From contig JAILOK010000056.1 in the NCBI GenBank assembly GCA_024690825.1, positions 62,001 to 126,000 on the forward strand: a stretch of 64,000 nucleotides of DNA. Direction: 5' to 3'. Under the pieces are notes generated by a model. That model made no database searches. It was not told the origin of the DNA and worked only from the letters and a program-made list of their open reading frames with translations. A program made the translations under genes and the position numbers. Positions within the stretch are counted from its first letter, which is position 1. Every line of letters begins with the position of its first letter. Below, piece after piece: positions 51,264-61,524 of this stretch. This stretch comes from Lachnospiraceae bacterium. GTDB lineage: Bacteria; Bacillota; Clostridia; Lachnospirales; Lachnospiraceae.

Positions 51264-52184
51264 ATGAACGCTTTTTTGAACAGGATAGAAAGAAAATTCG
51301 GCAGGTACAGCGTGCCTCAGCTTACCAAATTCATAATCCTTACCTATATCATAGGATATCTTCTGTACTTTACCGAAGCCCTGACCCATGTGAAGGTCTT
51401 AAGCCTGATCTATTTAAGTCCGAGACTGATCATTTCGGGAGGACAGGTGTGGAGGATATTTACATGGATATTCATGCCTCCCACAAGACCCGATATATTT
51501 ACAGTCATAATGCTTTTTTTCTATTACCGGATAGGCACGGCTTTAGAGCAGACCTGGGGGGATTTCAGGTATAATCTCTATATTTTCTCGGGACTGTTTT
51601 TCATGCTCGCCGGTGCCTTCGTGCTTTACTTTTTCGGCATAAACGTGGACGGGATGTTCACGACTTATTATATTACGATGTCGATCTTTCTTGCTTTTGC
51701 GGCCTGTTACCCTGATATGCAGGTGCTGCTGTATTTTCTGATACCGCTGAAGATCAAGTATCTGGCGTTTCTTGATGTGGGACTGATCGCAGTCAATGCG
51801 ATCTATGCTACCGTGCCTGAAAGGCTTGCCATCGTCTTTTCACTCCTTAACTTTGTGATATTTTTCTTTACGACCAGAAACTATAAATCAATATCACCTG
51901 CAGAGAGAGCCAGAAAGAACAACTTCAGAAGGGCAATGGAACAGGGACCTTATCATACGGAAAGCAAAGGAGGACCCGGATTTTTTTCGGAGACAAAACA
52001 GAGCGTGAACTACAATGCCGGAGAGACCATGAAAAAAGGACAGATATCCAAACACAAGTGCGCGATCTGCGGCCGGACGGAGATAGATCATCCGGAACTC
52101 GAATTCAGGTTCTGTTCAAAATGTGAAGGAAATTATGAGTATTGCAACGATCATCTCTTTACGCATAAACACATTAAAGTATAA
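51264..52184 (+). CDS. Rhomboid-like membrane pseudoprotease with C-terminal zinc-binding segment
   Basis: A 306-residue protein with six membrane segments in rhomboid/derlin order. The first loop keeps the GGQVWRIFTWIF pattern (the conserved WR), and TALEQTWGDFRYNLYIFSG matches the family. The catalytic GxSG is missing (VDGMFTTYYITMSIF) and no catalytic His is seen, so it is probably inactive. The C-terminus adds a cysteine/histidine segment, CAICGRTEID then CSKCEGNYEYC and HLFTHKH, likely binding zinc. ATG 51264 after AAAGGAG is chosen over the ORF start at 51213, which lies in the previous gene. Confidence 0.82.
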   Translation: MNAFLNRIERKFGRYSVPQLTKFIILTYIIGYLLYFTEALTHVKVLSLIYLSPRLIISGGQVWRIFTWIFMPPTRPDIFTVIMLFFYYRIGTALEQTWGDFRYNLYIFSGLFFMLAGAFVLYFFGINVDGMFTTYYITMSIFLAFAACYPDMQVLLYFLIPLKIKYLAFLDVGLIAVNAIYATVPERLAIVFSLLNFVIFFFTTRNYKSISPAERARKNNFRRAMEQGPYHTESKGGPGFFSETKQSVNYNAGETMKKGQISKHKCAICGRTEIDHPELEFRFCSKCEGNYEYCNDHLFTHKHIKV

Positions 52185-52224
52185 AGTCATTGGGTTAATC
52201 TAATCTGTACAGAAAGGGTAGAAA

Positions 52225-55149
52225 ATGAAGATCGAAGATGTAAAGGAATATGAGGTGATAAAAAAGCAGGACATAAAGGATCTGCGCTCAAAAGGATATC
52301 TTCTGAGACACAAAAAGAGCGGCGCGAGGATATGCATCCTGCAGAATGATGACAGGAACAAGGTTTTTTATACGGCATTCAGGACCCCGCCGTCGGATTC
52401 CTGCGGAACGCCTCACATACTTGAGCATACCGTGCTCTGCGGATCAAAGAAGTACCGCGCCAAGGATCCCTTTATCGAACTTGCAAAGGGATCTCTCAAT
52501 ACCTTCTTAAATGCCATGACATATCCGGACAAGACGGTTTTTCCGGTGGCCAGTACCAATGATACGGATTTCAAAAACCTCAGCGATGTTTATATGGATG
52601 CGGTACTCCATCCGAATATTTATGAAAACGAAAAGATCTTCAGGCAGGAAGGCTGGCACTATGAACTTGATGCCCCCGACGGGGAACTGACATATAACGG
52701 AGTGGTCTATAATGAAATGAAGGGCGCCTTTTCGTCACCTGATGATGTTCTTGAAAGGTTTGTGTTTAATTCCCTGTATCCGGATACGGCCTATGCACTT
52801 GAATCCGGCGGGGATCCGGACGATATTCCTGATCTTACATATGAAAGATTTCTGGAGCTTCATAAAAAATACTATCACCCTTCCAATTCCTATATCTACA
52901 TATACGGCAACTGCGACATGGCAGAAAGGCTTAAGTGGCTCGACAGGGAGTATCTGTCGGAGTACGGGAAAGAGGAGATCGATTCAAAGATAAGAAAACA
53001 GAAGCCTTTTTCATCCATGCTCAGGACGGAAAAGAAATATTCGCTTTCAGATTCAGAGGATCTGTCAGATAATACCTATCTTTCCTTAAACTATGTGACT
53101 GACGGGGATCTTGATCCGAAACTGAAGGTTTCATTCCAGATACTCCAGTACGCGCTTCTTGAGTCCCAGGGCGCACCCTTAAAGCAGGCTGTACTTGACG
53201 CCGGAATCTGCAAGGATGTGGAGAGCGTTTATGAGGGAGGCATACTTCAGCCGTATTTTTCGATCGTTGCAAAATATTCTGACGAAAAACATTCTGATAC
53301 TTTTATAAAGATCATCAATGAAAAGATAACGGAACTGATAAAAAACGGAATAGACCGGCAGTCTCTGCTGGCAGGCTTAAATATCTTTGAGTTCAAATAC
53401 AGGGAAGCGGATTTCGGCAATTATCCCAAGGGACTGATGTACGGTCTTGAGTGCCTTGACAGCTGGCTTTACGACGACTCTGATCCTTTTTCACATATCG
53501 AACTTAACGGGGTTTTCGAAGCATTAAGGGCAGAGATAGAATCGGACAGCCGTTATTTTGAGAAGATCCTGGAAAGGTTCTTTGTAAAAAACACGCACTC
53601 CTCATTTGTCATGCTTAAACCGGAGAAAGGCCTTTCGACGAGGAAGGAAGAGGAAACTGCAAAAAAACTTGCGAAGCTTAAAGAAAAGCTTTCGCCGGAA
53701 GAGACTGCAAGGATCATAAAAGAAACGAAGGAGCTGAAAGAATACCAGTCAGGTCCCAGTACGCAGGAGGAGCTTAAGACGATCCCCATACTTGATATAA
53801 AGGACATAGAAAAGCAGGCTCTGCCGATCAAAAATGATGAAAAACGGGTCGACGGAAGTATCTTTCTTCACCATGATATCTACACCAACGGCATCGCCTA
53901 TATCGGCCTTATGTTTTCGATGCAGAGCATTCCGGAGGAACTGGTAACGGCGGTCGGGCTGTTGAAATCGGTTCTCGGCGCCGTCAATACAAAGGAACAT
54001 ACTTATAAGGAACTGAACAATCTCGTAAATATCGAGACCGGAGGACTGAGTTTCGAGACAGCCTTCTACAGCTGCAGCGAATCCTTCCGGGATTTTGATG
54101 AAGAGTTTGAGATCAGGGTCAGGGTGAAGGAGGACAGGATCGGGAAAGCCTTTGATCTGATAAGGGAAATTCTATTTGATTCCGATTTTTCGGATAAAAA
54201 GAGACTTAAAGAACTTGTCGGGATAATGAAATCCAGGGCACAGTCAGTGATGCAGTCCTCAGGACATGTCGTCTCATCCACCAGGGCTCTTTCATACATA
54301 AGCGATCAGATGTATTACAACGACAAACTTTCCGGTATAGAGTTCTACCGTTATGTTGATGAGCTTGAACGCGATTTTGAAAACAGGATAGACAAAGCGG
54401 TAAAAGACATGAAGAAGGTGCTTGAGATACTGCTTCACGGTGACAATCTCATGACGGATGTGACATCCTCAAAGAAGGCTTTTGACGAGACGGTTAAGAG
54501 CACGCTTGAGCTTAAAAAGCTGCTTTCAAAGAAAGCATCGGTGCCTGCGAAGATCAGATTTGCAAGGCATAAGGCAAATGAAGGGTTCAGAAGCCCCGGA
54601 CAGGTGCAGTATGTTGCGAAGGCCGGAAACTTCTTTGAAAAGGGCCTTCCCTACAGAGGAGAACTCAGGGTACTTAAAGTTATCATGGGATATGATTATC
54701 TGTGGAATAATGTGAGGGTTTTGGGCGGTGCGTACGGATGCATGTCGGGCTTTTCGAGAAACGGGAACATGTTCTTTGTTTCATACAGAGATCCTCATCT
54801 TAAACATACCCTTAAAGTTTTTGATGAGGCTGCGGAATTTGTGAAAAAATTCAAAGTCAGCAAAAGGGATATGAACAAATTTATAATAGGTACGATCTCT
54901 GATCTGGATACTCCCTTAACTCCCAAGGCGGAAGGCTTAAGGTCGCTCGGAGCCTATATGTCCCGCGTGACTTTTGAGGAGTTGCAGGAAGAAAGGGACA
55001 GCATTCTTTCCTGCAGCCAGAAAAGCATAAGGGAACTGGCACAGTATCTTGAACTGACAATGAAGGATGATGTCATCTGTGTTGTCGGCTCCGAGGAGAA
55101 GATCGATGAGAACAGCAAACTGTTCGGGGAAGTGAGGAACCTTCTGTAA
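52225..55149 (+). CDS. M16C-family zinc metallopeptidase (PreP/Cym1-like)
   Basis: A 974-residue two-lobed inverzincin. The catalytic HxxEH motif is in PHILEHTVLCGS near residue 68, with the downstream Glu in YNEMKGAFSSPDD. Domain order follows the presequence-protease type, with M16C linker (DGSIFLHHDIYTNGIAYIGLMF) and a second half lacking the zinc site. It degrades peptides in the cytoplasm. The start has AGAAAGGG upstream. Era begins on the base after its stop. Confidence 0.94.
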   Translation: MKIEDVKEYEVIKKQDIKDLRSKGYLLRHKKSGARICILQNDDRNKVFYTAFRTPPSDSCGTPHILEHTVLCGSKKYRAKDPFIELAKGSLNTFLNAMTYPDKTVFPVASTNDTDFKNLSDVYMDAVLHPNIYENEKIFRQEGWHYELDAPDGELTYNGVVYNEMKGAFSSPDDVLERFVFNSLYPDTAYALESGGDPDDIPDLTYERFLELHKKYYHPSNSYIYIYGNCDMAERLKWLDREYLSEYGKEEIDSKIRKQKPFSSMLRTEKKYSLSDSEDLSDNTYLSLNYVTDGDLDPKLKVSFQILQYALLESQGAPLKQAVLDAGICKDVESVYEGGILQPYFSIVAKYSDEKHSDTFIKIINEKITELIKNGIDRQSLLAGLNIFEFKYREADFGNYPKGLMYGLECLDSWLYDDSDPFSHIELNGVFEALRAEIESDSRYFEKILERFFVKNTHSSFVMLKPEKGLSTRKEEETAKKLAKLKEKLSPEETARIIKETKELKEYQSGPSTQEELKTIPILDIKDIEKQALPIKNDEKRVDGSIFLHHDIYTNGIAYIGLMFSMQSIPEELVTAVGLLKSVLGAVNTKEHTYKELNNLVNIETGGLSFETAFYSCSESFRDFDEEFEIRVRVKEDRIGKAFDLIREILFDSDFSDKKRLKELVGIMKSRAQSVMQSSGHVVSSTRALSYISDQMYYNDKLSGIEFYRYVDELERDFENRIDKAVKDMKKVLEILLHGDNLMTDVTSSKKAFDETVKSTLELKKLLSKKASVPAKIRFARHKANEGFRSPGQVQYVAKAGNFFEKGLPYRGELRVLKVIMGYDYLWNNVRVLGGAYGCMSGFSRNGNMFFVSYRDPHLKHTLKVFDEAAEFVKKFKVSKRDMNKFIIGTISDLDTPLTPKAEGLRSLGAYMSRVTFEELQEERDSILSCSQKSIRELAQYLELTMKDDVICVVGSEEKIDENSKLFGEVRNLL

Positions 55150-56052
55150 ATGAGTGAACAGGGATTCAGATGCGGCTTTGTAACGCTCATGGGAAGATCA
55201 AATGTGGGAAAGTCCACGCTTATGAACAGGATCATAGGCATGAAGATAGCGATAACCTCCCCCCGCGTGCAGACCACGAGGAAAAGGATCAGGACGGTAT
55301 ATACAAATGACAGGGGCCAGGCTATTTTTGTCGACACGCCGGGTGTTCATACGGCAAAGACAAAGCTGGGAGAATATATGGACAGGGCGGCGCTTGAAAG
55401 CCTTACGGGCGTCGATGTATGTCTGTGGGTAGTCGAGCCGTCATTAAAGATAAACGAAAATGACAGCCGGATCGCAAAGGCTCTCTGCGATTTTGGTAAA
55501 AAGATAATCATAGTGATCAATAAATGCGATACCGTAAAAAAAGAGGAGCTTCTTCCGGTTACCGGCGCTTTTTCGAAAATGGCCCCCTTTGAAGCGATAA
55601 TCCCTGTATCCGCCCTGACCGGAGAGGGCGTGGATGAACTGACGGAGGAAATAATAAACAGCCTTCCCGAAGGTCCGGCTCTTTATGATGAGGAAACCGT
55701 GACGGAAGAAACCGTTCGCTTTCTGGCATCCGAGATGATACGGGAAAAGGCATTGAAAAACTTAAAGGAAGAAGTGCCCCACGGCATTGCGGTGGAGATC
55801 CTGTCAATGAAGGAAGAGAAGGATATCACAAGGATCGATGCCGAGATCATCTGCGAAAAGGATTCGCATAAAGGGATAATAATAGGGCGCGGCGGCTTGA
55901 TGCTTAAAAAAATAGGTTCACAGGCAAGATATGACATAGAAAAAATGCTTGACCAGCATGTGGCATTAAAACTGTTTGTCAAGGTCAGAAGCAACTGGCG
56001 GGACAATGAAAAACTGATGAAGAGTTACGGATATGATACCGGAGATCTTTGA
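55150..56052 (+). CDS. era: GTPase Era
   Basis: Era binds the 3' end of 16S rRNA in 30S assembly. The P-loop GRSNVGKSTLMN, switch region PRVQTTRKRI, DTPGVH, NKCD and SALTGEG are all present, followed by the C-terminal KH domain with IIGRGGLMLKKIGSQAR. The length of 300 residues is standard. The era-recO pair is translationally coupled, since recO starts on TTG overlapping the era stop. Confidence 0.97.
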   Translation: MSEQGFRCGFVTLMGRSNVGKSTLMNRIIGMKIAITSPRVQTTRKRIRTVYTNDRGQAIFVDTPGVHTAKTKLGEYMDRAALESLTGVDVCLWVVEPSLKINENDSRIAKALCDFGKKIIIVINKCDTVKKEELLPVTGAFSKMAPFEAIIPVSALTGEGVDELTEEIINSLPEGPALYDEETVTEETVRFLASEMIREKALKNLKEEVPHGIAVEILSMKEEKDITRIDAEIICEKDSHKGIIIGRGGLMLKKIGSQARYDIEKMLDQHVALKLFVKVRSNWRDNEKLMKSYGYDTGDL

Positions 56053-56708
56053 AATTGAGTGAATTGCTGCAATTTTCCGGCATGGTATTAAAATCCTTTG
56101 ATCATGCCGAATTTGATAAAAGAATGATCGTATTGACACGTGAGACCGGAAAGATCACTGTTTTTGCGAAGGGAGTAAAAAGACAGGGGTCAAAAAATAT
56201 GGCGGCGTCAATGCCTTTTGTTTACGGCACTTTTAAGCTTTTTGAAGGAAAAAGGGCATATAATCTGGCAGAGGCCGATATATCCAATTATTTTGAAGAA
56301 CTTCGGCTTGATATGGAAAAGATGTGCTACGCATCTTTTTTTACTGATATTGCCGACCGTACTACAAGAGAGAATAATGATGAGGCCCAAATCTTAAGGC
56401 TGTTATACCGGTCGATGCAGGCTCTGCTGACGCCCGGCCTTGAAAACAGATTCGTGAGCACGGTATTCCAGCTTAAGCTTCTGATGCTCAACGGTGTTTA
56501 TGACGGATCCGTGGATGATGATGTTGAAGGCGCGGCAAGGCATGCCGTGGATTATATAATGAAAACCGATATCAGAGACATCTTTGCTTTCAGGGTCAAC
56601 GATACTTCGGCCTCTCAGCTTGAAAGTTTAGCGGAAAAACACCGCCGGGAGTTTGTCGGCGGCACTCTAAAAAGCCTTGAAGTGATGAAGGATATGGGAT
56701 ATAATTAA
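56049..56708 (+). CDS. recO: DNA repair protein RecO, no zinc finger
   Basis: RecO loads RecA through the RecFOR pathway. It has the N-terminal OB fold (GMVLKSFDHAEFDKRMIVLTRETGKITVFAKGVKR) and the helical domain. The family's usual four-cysteine zinc finger in the C-terminal half is absent; the chain has no Cys pair there and is only 219 residues (usual ~240-260). The start is TTG at 56049 overlapping the era stop. Identification rests on the OB fold and the era neighbour. Confidence 0.88.
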   Translation: MKLSELLQFSGMVLKSFDHAEFDKRMIVLTRETGKITVFAKGVKRQGSKNMAASMPFVYGTFKLFEGKRAYNLAEADISNYFEELRLDMEKMCYASFFTDIADRTTRENNDEAQILRLLYRSMQALLTPGLENRFVSTVFQLKLLMLNGVYDGSVDDDVEGAARHAVDYIMKTDIRDIFAFRVNDTSASQLESLAEKHRREFVGGTLKSLEVMKDMGYN

Positions 56709-56770
56709 AAGCCGCGTGTGATGGGATTTTAGGCCTTTGGCGCAAATGAGAGTATAACGGCGGGATCATA

Positions 56771-57373
56771 ATGAGTAAAAAAAGAAAAAGACGCAGACAA
56801 AAGGTTTTGATCGCCAGATTTATATTTGCAATGTTCGTTGTCTTGATAATGGGGCTTTTGGTGGTTGGCGGCTTCAGCATGGTAAAGAAGTTCTCGGAAT
56901 CGAAGGACAGGGATATAGAGGTTTCGACACTGATATTCGAAAAGAACGGCGGCATTAAGCAGGTGATAGTCGAGGATTTTGATCCCTCGCTTTATGATGA
57001 AGCCGGACTCAGAGCCATGATAGAAGAGGAACTGTCCAGATTCGGCAAAGCGATCGATATGGATTCACTTGAAGTGGAGGACGGAAAAGCAAAACTTACC
57101 CTGCTCTATGATGATGTACAGGTCTGTGCAAATTTCAACGGCATCAGCCTGTACGCGGATACGATAGATGACCTGAAAAAGAAGGGCGTTAACTTTCCGG
57201 GAGATGCGCTTTTGGCTGAGGGAAAGAATGCCGTGATACTGTCGGCCTCGACTGATGTGATAGTACCGAAAAAGATAAGGTATTCTTCACCCGGCGTGAC
57301 GGTGGATCAGGATGATGAAAGACATGCCTCGGTGATCGTTGAAAGCGGCAAGAACGCCCTTATAATATACTGA
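56771..57373 (+). CDS. Single-pass membrane protein of unknown function
   Basis: No family is recognised. The 200-residue protein has a very basic start ([13 protein letters not shown]), one membrane helix at about residues 15-40, and an extracytoplasmic domain of ~155 residues with alternating strands and helices ([52 protein letters not shown]). It has one Cys. It sits 62 bases after recO and 17 bases before glyQS. The N-terminal anchor predicts a cell-surface globular domain. Confidence 0.75.
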   Translation: MSKKRKRRRQKVLIARFIFAMFVVLIMGLLVVGGFSMVKKFSESKDRDIEVSTLIFEKNGGIKQVIVEDFDPSLYDEAGLRAMIEEELSRFGKAIDMDSLEVEDGKAKLTLLYDDVQVCANFNGISLYADTIDDLKKKGVNFPGDALLAEGKNAVILSASTDVIVPKKIRYSSPGVTVDQDDERHASVIVESGKNALIIY

Positions 57374-57390
57374 AAGAGGAGATTTTTATT

Positions 57391-58788
57391 ATGGAAAAGA
57401 CAATGGAAAAGATCGTGGCTCTTGCCAAAAACAGAGGTTTTGTTCATCCGGGCAGCGAGATCTACGGCGGACTTGCAAACACCTGGGATTACGGAATCCT
57501 TGGCGTTGAACTGAAAAATAATATCAAAAAGGCATGGTGGCAGAAGTTTGTTACCGAAAGCCCGACCAATGTCGGCGTGGACTGCGCTATCCTTATGAAC
57601 CCCCAGACCTGGGTGGCGTCGGGACATCTCGGAAGCTTTTCCGATCCGCTCATGGACTGCAGGGAATGCCATGAACGCTTCAGGGCTGACAAGATAATAG
57701 AAGATTTTGCGGCGGAAAAGGGCATCACTCTTGAATCGAGCGTGGACGGCTGGACACAGGAGCAGATGAAAAATTTCATCGAGGAAAACAATATCCCCTG
57801 CCCCTCCTGCGGGAAGCACAACTTTACCGATATCAGACAGTTCAATCTGATGTTCAAGACCTTCCAGGGCGTTACGGAGGATGCAAAATCCACTGTGTAT
57901 TTGAGACCCGAGACGGCGCAGGGCATCTTTGTCAATTTCAAGAATGTCCAGAGAACATCCCGCAAGAAGATCCCCTTCGGCATATGCCAGATCGGAAAGT
58001 CTTTCAGAAACGAGATCACTCCCGGAAATTTCATATTCCGCGTAAGGGAGTTTGAGCAGATGGAGATGGAGTTCTTCTGCGAACCCGATACGGATCTTGA
58101 GTGGTTTGCCTATTGGAAGAAATACTGTATAGATTTTCTGAAGAACCTTGGAATGAAGGAAGAGGAGATGAGAGTCAGGGATCATGATCCGGAAGAACTT
58201 TCATTCTATTCGAAGGCAACCACCGATATAGAATTCCTTTTCCCGTTCGGATGGGGAGAGCTCTGGGGCATAGCCGACAGAACCGATTATGACCTCACGC
58301 AGCATCAGAATGTTTCGGGTGAGGACATGACCTACTTTGACGATGAGAAGAGGATCAAGTATCTTCCTTTCGTTATCGAGCCTTCACTCGGTGTCGAAAG
58401 ACTGTTCCTTGCGATGCTGTGCGGTGCATATGATGAGGAGAATATCGGAACGGATGAAAATCCCGATGTCAGGACAGTACTCCGGTTCCATCCCGCGCTT
58501 GCGCCTGTCAAGATCGGCATACTTCCTCTTTCCAAAAAGCTTAACGAGGGTGCGGAGAAGATCTATGCCGAGCTCTCAAAGAAGTATAACTGCGAGTTCG
58601 ACGACAGAGGAAATATCGGCAAGAGATACCGCCGTCAGGATGAGATCGGTACGCCTTTCTGCGTAACCTATGATTTCGATTCCGAGACGGATAACATGGT
58701 GACCGTGCGCTTCCGTGATTCCATGGAGCAGGAAAGAGTGTCCATTGAAGGTCTGTCGGATTATTTCTCTGACAAGTTCACATTCTGA
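57391..58788 (+). CDS. glyQS: Glycyl-tRNA synthetase (single-chain dimeric type)
   Basis: The class II enzyme attaches glycine to tRNA-Gly. It begins [23 protein letters not shown], has motif 2 in [26 protein letters not shown], and motif 3 in [14 protein letters not shown], ending with the anticodon-binding domain. The length of 465 residues fits the bacterial alpha2 GlyRS of Firmicutes. AAAGAGGAG precedes the ATG. The preferred use of tandem glyQS-alaS ordering is not regulated by any T-box that I can see. Confidence 0.96.
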   Translation: MEKTMEKIVALAKNRGFVHPGSEIYGGLANTWDYGILGVELKNNIKKAWWQKFVTESPTNVGVDCAILMNPQTWVASGHLGSFSDPLMDCRECHERFRADKIIEDFAAEKGITLESSVDGWTQEQMKNFIEENNIPCPSCGKHNFTDIRQFNLMFKTFQGVTEDAKSTVYLRPETAQGIFVNFKNVQRTSRKKIPFGICQIGKSFRNEITPGNFIFRVREFEQMEMEFFCEPDTDLEWFAYWKKYCIDFLKNLGMKEEEMRVRDHDPEELSFYSKATTDIEFLFPFGWGELWGIADRTDYDLTQHQNVSGEDMTYFDDEKRIKYLPFVIEPSLGVERLFLAMLCGAYDEENIGTDENPDVRTVLRFHPALAPVKIGILPLSKKLNEGAEKIYAELSKKYNCEFDDRGNIGKRYRRQDEIGTPFCVTYDFDSETDNMVTVRFRDSMEQERVSIEGLSDYFSDKFTF

Positions 58789-58800
58789 AAAATAATCAGA

Positions 58801-58821
58801 TGTCCCGGAATTTCCGGGACA
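58801..58821 (+). promoter_or_regulatory. Hairpin between glyQS and alaS
   Basis: TGTCCCGGAA/TTCCGGGACA is a 10-bp inverted repeat around one T. There is no T-run in the plus direction, so it is not a normal terminator; it may trim or attenuate the transcript. It lies 21 bases before the alaS start. Confidence 0.6.
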
Positions 58822-58842
58822 AATGCCTGTTTGGAGATGTTT

Positions 58843-61500
58843 ATGATGAAAAAAATTACCTACAACGAATTAAGAAATGCATGGCTTGATTTCTACAAGG
58901 AAAGGGGACATGTCGATATCGGGGCGGTATCGCTCGTATCTGACGGATCTACCGGCGTCATGTTCAATGTCGCGGGAATGCAGCCCCTTATGCCCTATCT
59001 TTTGGGTGAAAAGCATCCGAAGGGAACAAGACTCTGCAACATACAGGGCTGCGTACGCACCAATGATATAGATTCCGTGGGAGACAAGAGCCACCTTACC
59101 TTTTTTGAGATGATGGGAAGCTGGAGCCTCGGAGACTACTTCAAGGAAGAACGCTGTAAGTGGAGCTTTGAGCTTCTTACGCAGGTTTTCGGGTTTGACG
59201 CGGATCATCTTGCGGCCACGGTATTCGAAGGCAATGAGAATGCACCCAGAGATGAAGAAGGAGCAGCCTTCCGCGAAAAATCGGGGTTCAAAAAAGAAAA
59301 TATTTTCTTCCTTCCCGCCGAAGATAACTGGTGGGGACTTGAGTACGGCCCCTGCGGACCCGACTCTGAAATGTTCTTTATTGACGATACAAAGGCACCC
59401 TGCGGACCGGATTGCAAGCCCGGATGTCACTGCGGAAGATATACCGAGGTGGGCAATGATGTTTTCATGCAGTATGAGAAGCATCATGACGGACATCTCA
59501 CACCGCTTAAGCAGAAGAATGTCGATACCGGGTGGGGACTTGAGAGAAATTTTGCGTTCCTTAACGGGATAGATGATGTTTATAAGACTGAGCTTTTTGC
59601 ATCCGTTATCGCAAAGATCGAAAGTTTAAGCGGATTTATATATGATGCGGAAGACAAAAATACCCGCTCGATGAGAATAATAGCCGATCACCTCCGTACC
59701 GGAGTGATGCTCATCGGAGACGAAGCGAGGCTTCTTCCGGACAATACGGGAGCGGGATATATCTTAAGAAGACTCATCCGCCGTGCCGTGCGTCACGGCA
59801 GATCCCTCGGGCTCGATGCCGAAAAACTCCTCCTTATTGCAAGCATCTATATCGATGATATTTACAGCGAAGGATATCCGCTTCTGGTCAAGAACAAGGA
59901 TTATATCCTCGGTGAACTGAAAAAGGAGATAAAGCGTTTCGAGGCAACCCTGGAAAACGGCATGGCAGAGTATAAAAAGATCCTTGATGCCACAGGGAAT
60001 GCCGGATCGGGTGAGATCGAAGGAAAGGATGCATTTTATCTCTATGATACATTTGGTTTCCCTGTTGAACTGACGGTCGAGCTTGCAGAAGAAGCGGGTC
60101 TTAAGGTTGACATGGACGGATTTAAGGCGGCGATGGAAGGGCAGAAGGCCAAGGCAAGGGAGAATGCAAACTTCTCTGCAAAGCTCACAGACTCTGCCGT
60201 TTACGATAAACTTGATGAAAATCTTACAAGCGAATTCATCGGATATGAAACACTCAAAGGTGAAGAAGTGATCGCAGCCATTGCAGGAGAGGAATCCCTT
60301 CTTGATTCTCTTTCGGAAGGGAAGGAGGGTACGATCATCACCTCAAAAACTCCCTTCTATGCAACAATGGGTGGTCAGAAGGGCGATACCGGCATCATAA
60401 AGACTTCTTCTGCCGAGTTTAAGGTAAGCGAAGCCGTAAAGCTTCCCGGAGGAAGGATCGGACATGTAGGCAAAGTGATGAAAGGCACGATAAGCAAAGG
60501 CGATAAGGCAGAACTTCTTGTCGACAAAGCAAACAGAGATGCAACCTGCAGGAACCATACCGCTACACACCTTCTTCAGAAGGCTCTTCAGGAGATCCTC
60601 GGAGACGGAGCTCATCAGAAGGGTTCATACCAGGATGGGACAAGGACGCGTTTCGATTTCAGCTACGGTCAGGCTATGACTGCCGAACAGATAGCTGCAG
60701 CCGAAAAAAAGGTCAATGAGAAGATCGCTGAAGATATAGATGTTGTGACCTCTGTTATGGGAATAGAAGAAGCCAAGGCGACCGGAGCCATGGCTCTCTT
60801 CGGAGAAAAGTACGGTGATACCGTGCGGGTTGTAAATGTGGGTGACTGGTCTGTTGAACTTTGCGGTGGAACCCATGTAAAGAAGACGGGTCAGATCGCA
60901 TTCTTCAAGATCCTGTCAGAGAGCGGGATCGCAGCGGGAGTCAGAAGGATCGAGGCTGTAACCGGTTCCAATGTGCTTGAATATTACAGAAAGATAGAAG
61001 AAAGGCTTGAGGATGCGGCAAAGGCTGCAAAGACAACTCCGGATGCCCTTGTCGACAGGATAGGAAAGCTTCATGATGAGATAAGGGCATTAAAGTCCGA
61101 AAACGAATCGCTGAAGTCAAAGGCTGCAAATGAAGCTCTTTCAGATGTGACCGATATGGTTAAGGAAATAAAGGGGGTTAAACTTCTTGCAGCCTCCTTA
61201 AAGGGAGTGGATATGAACGGGCTTCGTGAACTTTCGGATAATATGAAGACGAAGCTTGAAGAAGGAGTTGTAGTCCTTCTTTCCGAGAATGACGGAAAAG
61301 TGAACATGGTGGTATCCGCAACCGACAAAGTGATAAAGAAAGGTGCTCATGCGGGAAACCTCATAAAAGAGATCGCTTCGCTTGTAGGAGGAGGCGGCGG
61401 CGGACGCCCGAATATGGCTCAGGCCGGAGGCAAGGATCCGTCCGGCATTGAAAAGGCGCTGAAAAAGGCTGAAGAGGTTCTTGAGGCGCAGCTGGGGTAA
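58843..61500 (+). CDS. alaS: Alanyl-tRNA synthetase
   Basis: The enzyme charges tRNA-Ala and edits mischarged Ser/Gly. The class II core starts MMKKITYNELRNAWLDFYKERGH and shows motif 1 and 2 (TFFEMMGSWSLGDYFKEE), with DHLRTGVMLIGDEARL. The editing domain has RNHTATHLLQKAL and CGGTHV. The C-terminal glycine-rich GGGGGGRPNMAQAGG motif precedes the oligomer helix. The length of 885 residues is normal. The ORF opens with TTG at 58831, but ATG 58843 has GGAG 6 bases upstream. Confidence 0.97.
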   Translation: MMKKITYNELRNAWLDFYKERGHVDIGAVSLVSDGSTGVMFNVAGMQPLMPYLLGEKHPKGTRLCNIQGCVRTNDIDSVGDKSHLTFFEMMGSWSLGDYFKEERCKWSFELLTQVFGFDADHLAATVFEGNENAPRDEEGAAFREKSGFKKENIFFLPAEDNWWGLEYGPCGPDSEMFFIDDTKAPCGPDCKPGCHCGRYTEVGNDVFMQYEKHHDGHLTPLKQKNVDTGWGLERNFAFLNGIDDVYKTELFASVIAKIESLSGFIYDAEDKNTRSMRIIADHLRTGVMLIGDEARLLPDNTGAGYILRRLIRRAVRHGRSLGLDAEKLLLIASIYIDDIYSEGYPLLVKNKDYILGELKKEIKRFEATLENGMAEYKKILDATGNAGSGEIEGKDAFYLYDTFGFPVELTVELAEEAGLKVDMDGFKAAMEGQKAKARENANFSAKLTDSAVYDKLDENLTSEFIGYETLKGEEVIAAIAGEESLLDSLSEGKEGTIITSKTPFYATMGGQKGDTGIIKTSSAEFKVSEAVKLPGGRIGHVGKVMKGTISKGDKAELLVDKANRDATCRNHTATHLLQKALQEILGDGAHQKGSYQDGTRTRFDFSYGQAMTAEQIAAAEKKVNEKIAEDIDVVTSVMGIEEAKATGAMALFGEKYGDTVRVVNVGDWSVELCGGTHVKKTGQIAFFKILSESGIAAGVRRIEAVTGSNVLEYYRKIEERLEDAAKAAKTTPDALVDRIGKLHDEIRALKSENESLKSKAANEALSDVTDMVKEIKGVKLLAASLKGVDMNGLRELSDNMKTKLEEGVVVLLSENDGKVNMVVSATDKVIKKGAHAGNLIKEIASLVGGGGGGRPNMAQAGGKDPSGIEKALKKAEEVLEAQLG

Positions 61501-61524
61501 AGCTTGAATAAAGGTAAAGAAAAA

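Noticed and set aside
58789-58842. Searched for a T-box leader before alaS
   Set aside because: The gap is only 54 bases and lacks the TGGNACCGCG element and specifier stem.
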